Source: Lolium rigidum (lineage: Eukaryota > Streptophyta > Magnoliopsida > Poales > Poaceae). Taken from it: a stretch of 64,000 nucleotides of DNA. Position 1 is the stretch's first letter. Every line of letters starts with the position of its first letter. The notes under the pieces were generated by a model. It searched no databases. It worked only from the letters and a program-made list of their open reading frames with translations, and had not been told where the DNA came from. This document shows positions 11,276-20,678 of this stretch, one piece after another. The stretch spans positions 1-64,000 of the forward strand of contig NW_025899946.1 in assembly GCF_022539505.1 (NCBI RefSeq), read 5' to 3'. The translations under genes and the position numbers were made by a program.

Positions 11276-13296
11276 TTATCTCCCAAGAAGTTCTTTCTTT
11301 ATAGCCATTAAGATGGGCTCAGCAATTTTGGTGATGCACCCGCAAGAAATAGTATTTGAAGCAAAAGAGAGCTTCAAGAGGCAATTCAAAACACATTTAA
11401 GCCTAACATGCTTCCTATGCAGAAGAATCTTATACACATATGAATTCATGAAGAGCAAAGTAACAAGCATAAGAGGATAAAACACGAGTAACTTAAAGAT
11501 TCTCAACATAAAGAGGGGAAACTTAATATTATTAAGATGCATGTAACCATATTTCCCTCTCTCATAATAACTTTCAGTAGCATCATTGATGAAATCCACA
11601 ATATACCCGTCACTTAAAACATTCTTATCATGGTTCATATGCATAGAAGTATCATTAATTTTGGCATAAGAAGAGTTATTCTCATTAATAGTAATTGGAG
11701 CAAGATTATTATCAAGAATTTGAACATGGTAAACAAGTTGCATATTAAAAGAATTGTTTTTGGTAATCCAATCATGACTATGACAAGTTTCATAAGGATA
11801 GTTATAACCTATATCATAGCATTCTTTATAATAATCATCAAAGATCGGAGGCACAGTGTCATCATAAGAAATAGAATAGTTATCTTTCACCGTCGGTTTA
11901 TCTATGATCATACCATCATTGTTATTAGAAGGAGATGTATCAAGAACATAATGACCAGTAGCAAAAGGATTTTCAAACACCTCTTCCCCAAGCTTAGAGC
12001 TTTCTATATCATTATGGGAGGAAGCATGGATAGCACTGACACTATGGCAATTATTATCATTTTCAGAATTAGTTTCCCAGAGATTTGTAATATCAAAAGT
12101 AGTATGCTCATTCAAATCATGATCGCTAATGTATGTAAAGGGCATAGGAAGATCATCATATTCAGATTCATTATCACAATAATCATTAGGAGCAACATAC
12201 TTACGGTTACCTAGCGTTATCTCATTCACGCGGGGATACGCCGTTACCTTTTTCTTTTTATTCTCCTTCTTCTTCTTCTTCTTCTTCTTCTTCTTCTTCT
12301 TCTTCGTTCCCTTCTTCTTCTTCTTCTCTTCTTCCCTCTCCTCGCTTCCTTCTTTAGGAGGAAGAGGCTTGAAGGGTGGCTTGTCCGCATAACCTGATTT
12401 ACTTTTAGAAACAATAGAAGAAACTTGGGAGGATCCCTCCTTTTCATTAATTAATTGAAAACACACAACGGTCCTATCATATTTTGGCAAGGTGTCATCT
12501 TCTAAAATATTTTGTATGTAAGTATTTGTATGGCTATTATCAATGCAATAAGAAAGACAACCATGCAGGACATCATCAATATCAAGATCGTTAATATTTA
12601 ACAAAGAAATTTTTCTTGATAACTCTTCACACTTCAAAAATAAGGTAAGTTCATCATGCTGATTAGGAATAATTTCATCATCACAATACAAATTTGCAGC
12701 ACTCATGGGGTTTGAATTATCATTGGAGGAACATTGAAAATTAAAATGACCAACTCTATGGCAAAGTTCACAAATAAAAGGATAGAGGGCACACACTTTT
12801 TCTCCAAGATCATCTAGAGCTCTAGACCACTTTCTAGTTTTTTCATTTCTGTGATGGATACAATATTCATCTTCTATTTGATTAATTCCACAAGGTCTAT
12901 GTATTCCACAAAAATTAACATGCTTATAGGAAATAGCATTCTTAGGAGTTTGAGCATGCTTATTGCAATCATTAACAACGATGTCATTCTTCATGCAAGC
13001 CTCTTTAAAAGGTTCATGATACTTATCAAAATTCTTTTTAGGCAATTCTAAATGAGAAGCAAAGGCTTTATAAAGATTTGCAGCAACTTGAGAGTCAAGA
13101 CCATAAGTAGCACTCATATTTCGAAATTTATCAGTATTCATAAAAGTTTCAATGCATTCATAATCATAGTTTATACCCGACTCTTTACCTTTTTCGTTCT
13201 CCCAATCTTCAGCGTTCTCCTTAATCCGATCAAGAAGGTCCCTTTTAAACTCTTCTTTATTGCTCGTGAATGATCCAGAACAAGTAGTATCCAAGC
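11276..13296 (-). pseudogene. Athila-like ORF, distal gag region with polylysine
   Basis: A long frame of nearly 680 codons continuing the Athila-type gag after a one-base shift near 13293. It contains a cysteine/histidine cluster resembling a degenerate zinc finger (CELCHRVGHFNFQC), an acidic Asn/Asp-rich middle, a 13-residue-plus lysine run encoded by a TTC/GAA microsatellite, and at the C-terminus a hydrophobic segment (FPLFMLRIFKLLVFYPLMLV) that could span a membrane. No protease or polymerase motif is present. Long ORFs of this kind are known from non-autonomous Triticeae relatives of Athila; the function of the distal part is unknown. The first two dozen residues of the reported frame are out of frame with gag and are not real. 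Confidence 0.65.
12262..12334 (-). repeat. (TTC)n microsatellite encoding polylysine
   Basis: Plus strand TTC/CTT repeat in two blocks (about 12262-12305 and 12311-12333) separated by GTTCCC. On the coding strand it is AAG repeated, giving lysine runs. It is in frame with the surrounding ORF, so its length can change by whole codons. Confidence 0.85.
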
Positions 13297-14043
13297 AAGG
13301 TCTTATCTTGAAAAGAAAGTCTTGCATAGAAATTATCAATGATGATATTACCCGGAAGCTCATGATTGGGGCATTTGAGCATTAAAGTCTTCAATCTCTC
13401 CCATGCTTGGGCAATACTCTCTCCATCATGAGGCCAAAAATTATATATATGGTTTCGATCTTTGTGAATTTCACTTGGAGGATAGAACTTGGAATAAAAT
13501 AGAGGCACAATATCCTTCCAATCAAGAGAGCGCCCGTCCTTCAATAGTTTATACCAATGCGCCGCTTCACCAGATAGCGACATAACAAATAATTTCTTTC
13601 TAACTTCATCCATTGAAATACCCGCACACTTGAATAACCCGCATAATTCATGCAAAAACAGTAAATGATTCCTAGGATTGACAGTTCCATCCCCTTCATA
13701 GCGGTTATCCATAACACGTTCAATAATTTTCATAGGTATTTTATACGGAATACTTTCAGCAGGTGGATTTAAAATATCGAAGCATCATTAAAGTTATCGC
13801 ATATGGGAGATAAAGCATTATCGAACAAAATATTTCTTCCAAAGCGGAGGAGCTAAAAAGATTATTTTTATGTAAACCAGCTTCCCCAAGCTTAGACTTC
13901 TTCATAGCATTAGCAGTAATTGCATTCATACTAATAACATTGCTACTATCATGTAAATAAGGTTCCATAGGTTTTTTAATTTTTGTATCAAACCATCCAT
14001 GTCTTAAATCAGGAAATAGAATAAGAAGCTCTTTGTTGTCCAT
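13257..14043 (-). pseudogene. Athila-like gag, N-terminal part
   Basis: Structural gag protein. A frame starting at 14041-14043 (MDNKELL) leads, after a shift near 13750, into the retrotransposon gag domain with NPRNHLLFLHELC, SLSGEAAHWYKLL, WKDIVPLFYSKFYPP and ESIAQAWERLK, all typical of Athila-lineage gag. The C-terminal end shifts frame again near 13293 into the next ORF. It lies directly downstream of the primer-binding site, as expected. Confidence 0.75.
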
Positions 14044-14179
14044 TATGCCTAACTAGTGTAAACAAGAAACAAAATGTTGTAATTGCAGAGTCTAAAGGAA
14101 ATAGCTTCGAGCACACACACAATGGCGCCGGAAAAGTACTGTTACCTGGAACCGAAGTATGAGTGCCTTTTACCTTTCC

Positions 14180-14197
14180 TCCCCGGCAACGGCGCCA
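14180..14197 (-). other. Primer-binding site, tRNA-Asp type
   Basis: The plus strand TCCCCGGCAACGGCGCCA equals the 3' end, including CCA, of plant tRNA-Asp. On the element's own strand it is the complementary 18-nt primer-binding site, ten bases from the LTR end at 14208. Confidence 0.9.
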
Positions 14198-14207
14198 GAA
14201 AAGTGCT

Positions 14208-15703
14208 TGATGTCTACGGGAGCTTCTATTCTTGTAGACAGTGTTGGGCCTCCAAGAGCAGAGGTTTGTAGAACAGCAGCAAGTTTCCCTTAAGTAGATT
14301 ACCCAAGGTTTATCGAACTCAGGGAGGAAGAGGTCAAAGATATCCCTCTCAAGCAACCCTGTAATCACAAAGCAAGAAGTCTCTTGTGTCCCCAACACAC
14401 CAAATACACTTGTCAGGTGTATAGGTGTACTAGTTCGGCGAAGAGATAGTGAAATACAAGTAATATGGATGTATATGAGTGGTAATAGCAATCTGAATAA
14501 AATATGGCAGCGAGTAAACATGCAACAGAACAGTAAATAAACGGTGTTTTCAGTATTGGAAACAAGGCCTAGGGATCATACTTTCACTAGTGGACACTCT
14601 CAACATTGATCGCATAATAAATACTTCTTCTCATATGTGCTACATACACTCTTGTTTGATAATGAACATCATTCGTTGCGTAGGATTACACGAACCCTCA
14701 ATGCCGGAGTTAACAAGCTCCACAACATTCGATATTCATGTTTAAGTAACCTTAGAGCATAATAGATCTTTGCAAGATAAACCAAGAACTAACATAGTGC
14801 ACGCACCGTCCACATTACACTATGAAGGAGGAATAGATCACATCAATACTATCATAATGATAATTAACTCCACAATCTACAAGAGATCATGATCATAGCC
14901 TACGACAAGAACCACACGGTGCACGCACTAATCACCTTTACACACGTGGAGGAGGAATAGACTACTTTAATAACATCACATGAGTAGCACACAACTAGTA
15001 GCGATACAAGCTCATCATATGGATCTCAATCATGTAAAGCAGCTCATGAGATCATTGTATTGGAGTACGAGAGAGAGATTAACCACATAGCTACGGTAGA
15101 GCCCTCAGCCCCGGGGTGAATTACTCCCTCCTCATCATGGAGGCAGCGATGGCGGTGAAGATGGCGGTGGAGACGGCGGTGGAGACGACTCCGGGGCAAT
15201 TCCCCGTCCGGCAGGGTGCCGGAACAGAGACTTCTGTCCCCCGAATCTTGATTTCGCGATGGCGGCGGCTCTGGAAGGTTTTCTCCGTATCGTGGCTCTC
15301 TCCGTAAGGGTTTTCGATGCAGGGGCTTTATATAGGCGAAGAGGCGGCGTCAGAAGGTCGAAGGGGCGACCACACCATAGGGGGGCGCGGCCCAGGCCCT
15401 GGCCGCGCCACCCTATCATCTGGGGCCCACAGGGCCCCCCTCTGGCGGCTCTCGGGTGTTCTGGATGCTTCCGGGCAAAATAGGAACCTCGGCGGTGATT
15501 TCGTCCAATTCCGAGAATATTTCGTTACTAGGATTTCTGAAACCAAAAACAGCAGAAAACGAGAACCGGTACTTCGGCATCTTGTTAATAGGTTAGTTCC
15601 AGAAAACGCATAAATATGACATATAATGTGTATAAAACATGTAGGTATCATCAATAAAGTAGCATGGAACATAAGAAATTATCGATACGTTGGAGACGTA
15701 TCA
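14208..15703 (-). repeat. 5' LTR of Athila-like element
   Basis: 1496 bp, TGATACG...ACATCA on the minus strand. The outer half (14897-15703) is close to identical to 7945-8760, with a few one-base indels and substitutions. The inner half (14208-14896) is a different, only distantly related sequence. A TATA-like TATATAAA on the minus strand lies at 15327-15334. Confidence 0.85.
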
Positions 15704-16592
15704 TTGTGCGATAACCATGCTTCTGGGGACGCCATCAACTATTCTTTGTTGAATATCATGTGAGTTGCTATGCATGTCTGTCATGTCTGAAGTAAGAGAG
15801 ATCTACCACCTTAATGGTTGGAGCATGCATATTGTTAGAGAAGAACATTGGGCCGCTAACTAAAGCCATGAATCATGGTGGAAGTTTCAGTTTTGGACAT
15901 ATATCCTCAATCTCATATGAGAATAATAATTGTTGCCACATGCTTATGCATTAAAGAGGAGTCCATTATCTGTTGTCCATGTTGTCCCGGTATGGATGTC
16001 TAAGTTGGGAATAATCAAAAGCGAGAAATCCAAAATGCGAGGTTTCTCCTTAGACCTTTGTACAGGCGGCATGGATGTACCCCTTTGTGACACTTGGTTA
16101 AAACATGTGTATTGCGATGATCCGGTAGTCCAAGCTAATTAGGACAAGGTGCGGGCACTATTAGTATACTATGCATGAGGCTTGCAACTTGTAAGATATA
16201 ATTTACATAATACATATGCTTTATTACTACCATTGACAAAATTGTTTCATGTTTTCAAAATAAAAGCTCCAGCACAAATATAGCAATCGATGCTTTCCTC
16301 TTTGAAAGACCTTTCTTTTACTTTTATGTTGAGTCAGTTTACCTATCTCTCTCCACCTCAAGAAGCAAACACTTGTGTGAACTGTGCATTGATTCCTACA
16401 TACTTGCATATTGCACTTGTTATATTACTTTATATTGACACTATCCATGAGATATACATGTTATAAGTTGAAAGCAACCGCTGAAACTTAATCTTCCTTT
16501 GTGTTGCTTCAATACCTTTACTTTGATTTATTGCTTTATGAGTTAACTCTTATGCAAGACTTATTGATGCTTGTCTTGAAGTACTATTCATG
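15704..16592 (+). other. Noncoding internal region of Athila-like remnant
   Basis: No gene is visible. It aligns by eye, in reverse orientation, to 9000-9820. It ends at the target site TCATG (16588-16592) of the inserted Tat-like element. Confidence 0.7.
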
Positions 16593-16815
16593 TGTTATCA
16601 CCAGATTTTGGCCAAATCAGGAGATGGGCCGTAAGTGAAGAGATGGCTTAAAGGACATACACGTGGAGCGTCTTTGAAGCGGCCTTACGCGAGGAATTTG
16701 GGCTTAATTGCCCGTGTATCTGTAATATAGTAGATCGTATCTTAGTTTAGATTAAAAGTTAGAGTTTAACTCGTGCACAGTTAGGTGCACGTCCAAATTA
16801 GAAAGTCCCTTGGAC

Positions 16816-16822
16816 TATAAAT
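16816..16822 (+). promoter_or_regulatory. LTR TATA box
   Basis: TATAAAT in the context GGACTATAAATATG, about 220 bases into the LTR. The same box is at 23436-23442 in the 3' LTR. It is a plausible core promoter for the element's genomic RNA; the transcription start was not determined. Confidence 0.55.
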
Positions 16823-16926
16823 ATGTATCTAGGGTTATCGAAAAGGAGGACAATCACGTTCACAACAAACACAAATCAGGCGCATCGCCACCCCTTCTTT
16901 CGAGGGTTTCTCCCGGGTAAGCACCA

Positions 16927-16961
16927 TGCTGCCTAGATCGCATCTTGCGATCTAGGCAGCA
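16927..16961 (+). other. Perfect LTR hairpin 1 (16-bp stem, 3-nt loop)
   Basis: TGCTGCCTAGATCGCA, loop TCT, then its exact reverse complement. It is repeated at 23547-23581 in the other LTR, and lies downstream of the TATA box in the part likely to be transcribed. Confidence 0.9.
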
Positions 16962-17103
16962 CAACGTTTATTCGTTTACCTTATGTTACACGTACTGAAG
17001 CGTTGTTGATGGCGAGTAGCACTATTTATCGTAGATGTTTTGGGGCTTGCATAGATGCTTTTCTTATGCATATCTGCTTAGCTGTGACGTCCCTCAATAT
17101 CTA

Positions 17104-17137
17104 GCTGCCCTTACACCTATCCAGGTGTAAGGGCAGC
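17104..17137 (+). other. Perfect LTR hairpin 2 (15-bp stem, 4-nt loop)
   Basis: GCTGCCCTTACACCT, loop ATCC, then its exact reverse complement. It is repeated at 23724-23757. It has a different sequence from hairpin 1 apart from the opening GCTGCC. Confidence 0.9.
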
Positions 17138-17768
17138 ATCTTGCTTGTTCGTTACTTAGTAGATCCGATCTGTTATAGTTGCTCCTTGTTCTTCAAGGAT
17201 TAGTTTAATATCCGTATGGTTAGGCCTTACAAACGGGTTGAACGATCCGGTAGTGCGTTAGGTGTGGTTTGTTAGTCCTAAGAGGGATGTTCCGGGAATT
17301 AACTTAATGTTGGTTTTTAGGCCTCTTTTAGCGCTAGTTTTCCATTATATTCCGTGTCTATTAGGCTCAATTACGCGTAGGATGTTCCGATCATACGGTG
17401 AAAACCCTAAACTGTCGTAGATTGGTTCAGCTTTGTTGTGATCAAGCAGGATCCCCATGTCATTGAAAATCCAACGTGAACCATGGGGCGATCGGCTCTT
17501 TGAGCCGATCCGCGGGGCAACCTGAGAGCCGATAGGGCTCGTATTTAATGTTTACGTGTATGCCATGCAGGGAACTAATCAAAGCAATCCAACACCTTCC
17601 TGGCCAGGTATAGGTCAGGTGGCACGCCCTTGCAGCCGCCAGGTCGTGTGGCGGAGCATTTGCGGGACGACGTCGAGGGACCAGGGCCCGCTGCCGCCTT
17701 GGAAGCCTCCCGGCTCTTCGTGTTGCTTAACCACTGCTCGCCGGTGGGTTTTGGCAGGCAACACATTC

Positions 17769-17786
17769 TGGCACGCCCGGTGGGAC
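17769..17786 (+). other. Primer-binding site of Tat-like element
   Basis: TGGCACGCCCGGTGGGAC begins five bases after the LTR. It opens with TGG, complementary to a tRNA CCA end. I do not assign the tRNA species. Confidence 0.75.
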
Positions 17787-17811
17787 ATCGGGACAATCTT
17801 CCGCAGCAACC

Positions 17812-18761
17812 ATGTCGTCATCTGCGTCTCAGGCGGCGGAACCAGTCAAGTATGAAGATCTGCCTCCTGAGCATAAGAAGAGATATGATGAGCTCAAGGC
17901 CATCTTGGAAGCCGATCTCATCGGCGCTTTTGAGAAAACCCGTTCGCACGGGATCAAGTTCAAGGGGTTCCAACCCGAAGGCGCGCTAGATGGACTAGAT
18001 CTATCTCTCCCTTCGGACGAACGTACCAGAGCCCTGCGAGAGGAAGTCAACTATGCCGTTGCTCACTCTCTTCATCGGCATGCTGAGAGCTTGGTGAATA
18101 CTCTGGGCGTGGCTAACTAAATATGCCACCAATACAAGTCATGAACGATCAACTTCTGCAGCTCCTACGGTGGATGAGATCACCGCAATCATGAGAGACC
18201 AGTTCGGCATCCTGCCGAAGAAGAGAATGATCGGCTATTCCAAGCCGTATCCCAACGACTACGACCTGATCCCACTGCCACCTAAGTATCGGCTCCCTGA
18301 CTTCACCAAATTTAGTGGATCAGAAGGAACCAGCTCGATCGAGCACGTGAGCCGATACTTGGCACAGTTGGGCATGGTCAGCTTCAGACGAGCTACGTGT
18401 GAGGCTCTTCTCGCAGTCTCTTACGGGTCCAGCCTTTTGGTGGTACACCTCGTTGCTACCAGACTCGGTTCGGACGTGGAAGCAGCTGGAAGAGCAGTTT
18501 CATGTACAATACCATTTGGAAACTACGGAAGCTAGCCTTGCCGATCTGACCCAAGTTCGGCAGAGACGAGGAGAGACGGTATCTGAGTACATCCAGAGGT
18601 TCAGGACCGTCAGGAACCGATGTTATTCGGTTCGCCTAACTGAGAAGGAAGCAGTCGAGCTGGCGGTAGCAGGGCTATCAGCGCCGCTTAGAGATGTGAC
18701 CTTCCAAGCCGAGTACAATTTACTGGCGCACATGGTTCAGAAGTTGACAGCATATGAATAG
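17812..18761 (+). pseudogene. Tat-like gag, N-terminal half
   Basis: Gag protein starting at ATG 17812 (MSSSASQAAEPVKYEDLP), which is 26 bases after the primer-binding site. The Tat-type core follows (YRLPDFTKFSGSEGTSSIEHVSRYL, residues near 45-70 of the second frame; then WWYTSLLPDSVRTWKQLEEQF and RRGETVSEYIQRFR). Two frame changes (near 18120-18170 and near 18400) and an in-frame TAG at 18759-18761 break it. After the TAG the same frame continues as the next feature. Confidence 0.8.
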
Positions 18762-18773
18762 CGCCATCCAGAA

Positions 18774-20678
18774 TTGTACCAAGACAAGTACAAGCGCGTC
18801 GCCCTGATCGAGACAGACGAAGATGAAGATTCTGCAGGAGATCAGGAGGTCGCTGTAGCTGAGTGGACTCGGGGGGCAAAACCCGTGTCCTGCAAGTGGG
18901 TGAAGCAACCAGGGCCTGTGAAGGGGTTTGACTTCGATTTGAGCAAAACAGAGCAAATTTTTTATTTGCTGCTGAAGGAGAAACAACTGAAGTTACCCGA
19001 AGGCCATAAAATCCCCACGCCACAAGAGATGAACGGCAGGCCATACTGCAAATGGCATCACACGTTCACCCATGCCACCAACGACTGCAAAGTCCTACGC
19101 GGACAGATTGAGATGGCGATAGAACAAGGCCGACTGCTCTTCGGTCAGTTTGCCATGAGAGTCGACACGCAGCCGTTTCCGGAAGTCAACATGGTCGATC
19201 TCAGCCAGTGCATAGGACACGAGCCAGGTTTCTCGTTTGATATCAATATGGCAGGACTTGCAGATCGCCATGACGAGGATAAGCCAGAGAGCAGTCGCTC
19301 TTGCGGCAAAGATAAAAAGGAGGCCGATCAACACGACCGGCCCCAGCATGATGACAGACGGTATTTGACTGAGGAAGAGGTGATCAGCGTGCGGTATCAA
19401 CGACCACTTTCCGCGCACCTCCTTAACAAATATGAACAGCAGTACGACCGACGTCGGCGCTACGACGTAGATGATGATAGATATCGTCGGTCTGATGCAG
19501 ACAACAGGAAATACCGTCGATACGAAGGGTATGAGCATCACGCCAGAGGGAGGTCAAGGGAACAAGAGGACGTGGACAGGCATTGGAATTGGAATTGTCC
19601 TTTCTTCAAACACTGCTGGGACTCAGGAATGAGCCGATTGCCTACAATCGAGAACTGCCCAGAATGTAAGCAGAAGAGAAAGGGAGCAAATGAAGTTTCA
19701 GTGTTCAAGCGTCTAGGACCTCTCCCACCTCAGAACAAACGAGCTGAGTCATCCCAAGATGAAGACTTTGAAGAGTCAGAAGAAGAAGATAGATATCACC
19801 GACCAAGGTGGTGTCCTGATGGACTCAGCCACTCCCAAAAGCGCAGAGTGCAACGCCTCAGAAACTTGGAAGAAGCCGAGGCGCAGTACCTGTACACGTT
19901 GAGGAAAGCACGGCCCGATCTGGCCGTGAAAATTCAGCAAACACTAGAGACAGAAGCTCGCCCACCCAAGAAAGTGTGGCGACCCAAGCAGAAGAAAGCC
20001 GATGTAGGGACATCGGCTGATACAAACATGGTGTTTATTCTCTCGTCAGAGTTTTGTGCTCCAAAAGACGAGGAAGTATCAGTGGCACAGTTTGATTGCG
20101 GGCCACGGCCAGTTATCTTTGAGAAGCCACGAGAAAGGACCTATAGGCATCTGAAGGCCCTATACCTGAAGGGTTATATCAATGGACAGCCTATCAGCAA
20201 GATGCTGGTTGACACGGGAGCAGCAGCCAACATAATGCCGTACTCCATGTTACGACGTTTGGGACGTTCTACTGAAGATCTGATCAAGACCAACGTCACG
20301 CTAAGCGATTTCAACGGCCAACCGTCAGAAGCCAAGGGTGTTCTGAACGTGGACTTAACTGTCGGCCGAAAGACCATCCCTACATCCTTCTTCATCGTCG
20401 ACAGCAAGAGCACGTATGCTGTTCTGCTAGGAAGGGATTGGATCCATGCTAACTGTTGCATTCCATCCACAATGCATCAGTGCATCATACAATGGGATGG
20501 AGATGACGTAGAGGTTGTTCATGCAGATGATTCAGTCGATATCTCTTTGGCTGCCATGAACATCTGGGAAGCAAATGACCAAGAGCCGCTCTCTGGAATC
20601 AATCTGGACGGCTGTGAGCGCATCGAAGCTACAAAAAATGGGGTGAGGCTCGTCTTATCCACTGGCCTGACAGAGTAG
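18774..20678 (+). CDS. Tat-like gag C-terminal half plus aspartic protease
   Basis: An open frame of 634 codons in the same frame as the preceding gag segment. It contains an acidic and arginine-rich linker with many RRYD-type repeats, a Cys/His-rich patch (CPFFKHCWDSG ... CPECK) that may bind nucleic acid, and near residue 480 an aspartic protease active site, MLVDTGAAANIMPYSML, followed by the flap region and LLGRDWIH. The frame ends in LSTGLTE with a TAG at 20676-20678. In autonomous Tat elements reverse transcriptase would follow; here there is none. The product would be a capsid-protease protein. The first codon is not an authentic start. Confidence 0.75.
   Translation: MYQDKYKRVALIETDEDEDSAGDQEVAVAEWTRGAKPVSCKWVKQPGPVKGFDFDLSKTEQIFYLLLKEKQLKLPEGHKIPTPQEMNGRPYCKWHHTFTHATNDCKVLRGQIEMAIEQGRLLFGQFAMRVDTQPFPEVNMVDLSQCIGHEPGFSFDINMAGLADRHDEDKPESSRSCGKDKKEADQHDRPQHDDRRYLTEEEVISVRYQRPLSAHLLNKYEQQYDRRRRYDVDDDRYRRSDADNRKYRRYEGYEHHARGRSREQEDVDRHWNWNCPFFKHCWDSGMSRLPTIENCPECKQKRKGANEVSVFKRLGPLPPQNKRAESSQDEDFEESEEEDRYHRPRWCPDGLSHSQKRRVQRLRNLEEAEAQYLYTLRKARPDLAVKIQQTLETEARPPKKVWRPKQKKADVGTSADTNMVFILSSEFCAPKDEEVSVAQFDCGPRPVIFEKPRERTYRHLKALYLKGYINGQPISKMLVDTGAAANIMPYSMLRRLGRSTEDLIKTNVTLSDFNGQPSEAKGVLNVDLTVGRKTIPTSFFIVDSKSTYAVLLGRDWIHANCCIPSTMHQCIIQWDGDDVEVVHADDSVDISLAAMNIWEANDQEPLSGINLDGCERIEATKNGVRLVLSTGLTE

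Larger units (their letters stand above)
7315..15703 (-). mobile_element. Athila-like LTR element without pol, minus strand, mosaic LTRs
   Basis: On the minus strand: LTR (15703-14208), tRNA-Asp-type primer-binding site, an Athila-like gag region, about 2.5 kb of noncoding DNA, a polypurine tract and an LTR (8760-7315). No reverse transcriptase, RNase H or integrase motif is visible, so it would need a helper for movement. Both LTRs begin TGATACGTCTCC and end in TCA. The flanking five bases do not match (GCGCT at left, TTGTG at right), and the two LTRs are homologous in only one half. The unit is therefore probably a recombination product of two related elements. Confidence 0.8.
16593..17763 (+). 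repeat. 5' LTR of Tat-like element
   Basis: 1171 bp, TG...CA, the same length as its partner at 23214-24384. It carries a TATA box, two long perfect hairpins and a shorter GATCGGCTC/GAGCCGATC hairpin at 17490-17510. Confidence 0.95.

Noticed and set aside
11630..12214. 194-codon Ile-rich plus-strand frame
   Set aside because: Antisense of the Asn/Asp-rich Athila-like ORF; Ile richness is the complement of its Asn/Asp codons.
14180..14197. tRNA-Asp-like sequence including CCA
   Set aside because: Only the last 18 nt match a tRNA and it sits at an LTR edge; it is the primer-binding site, not a tRNA gene.
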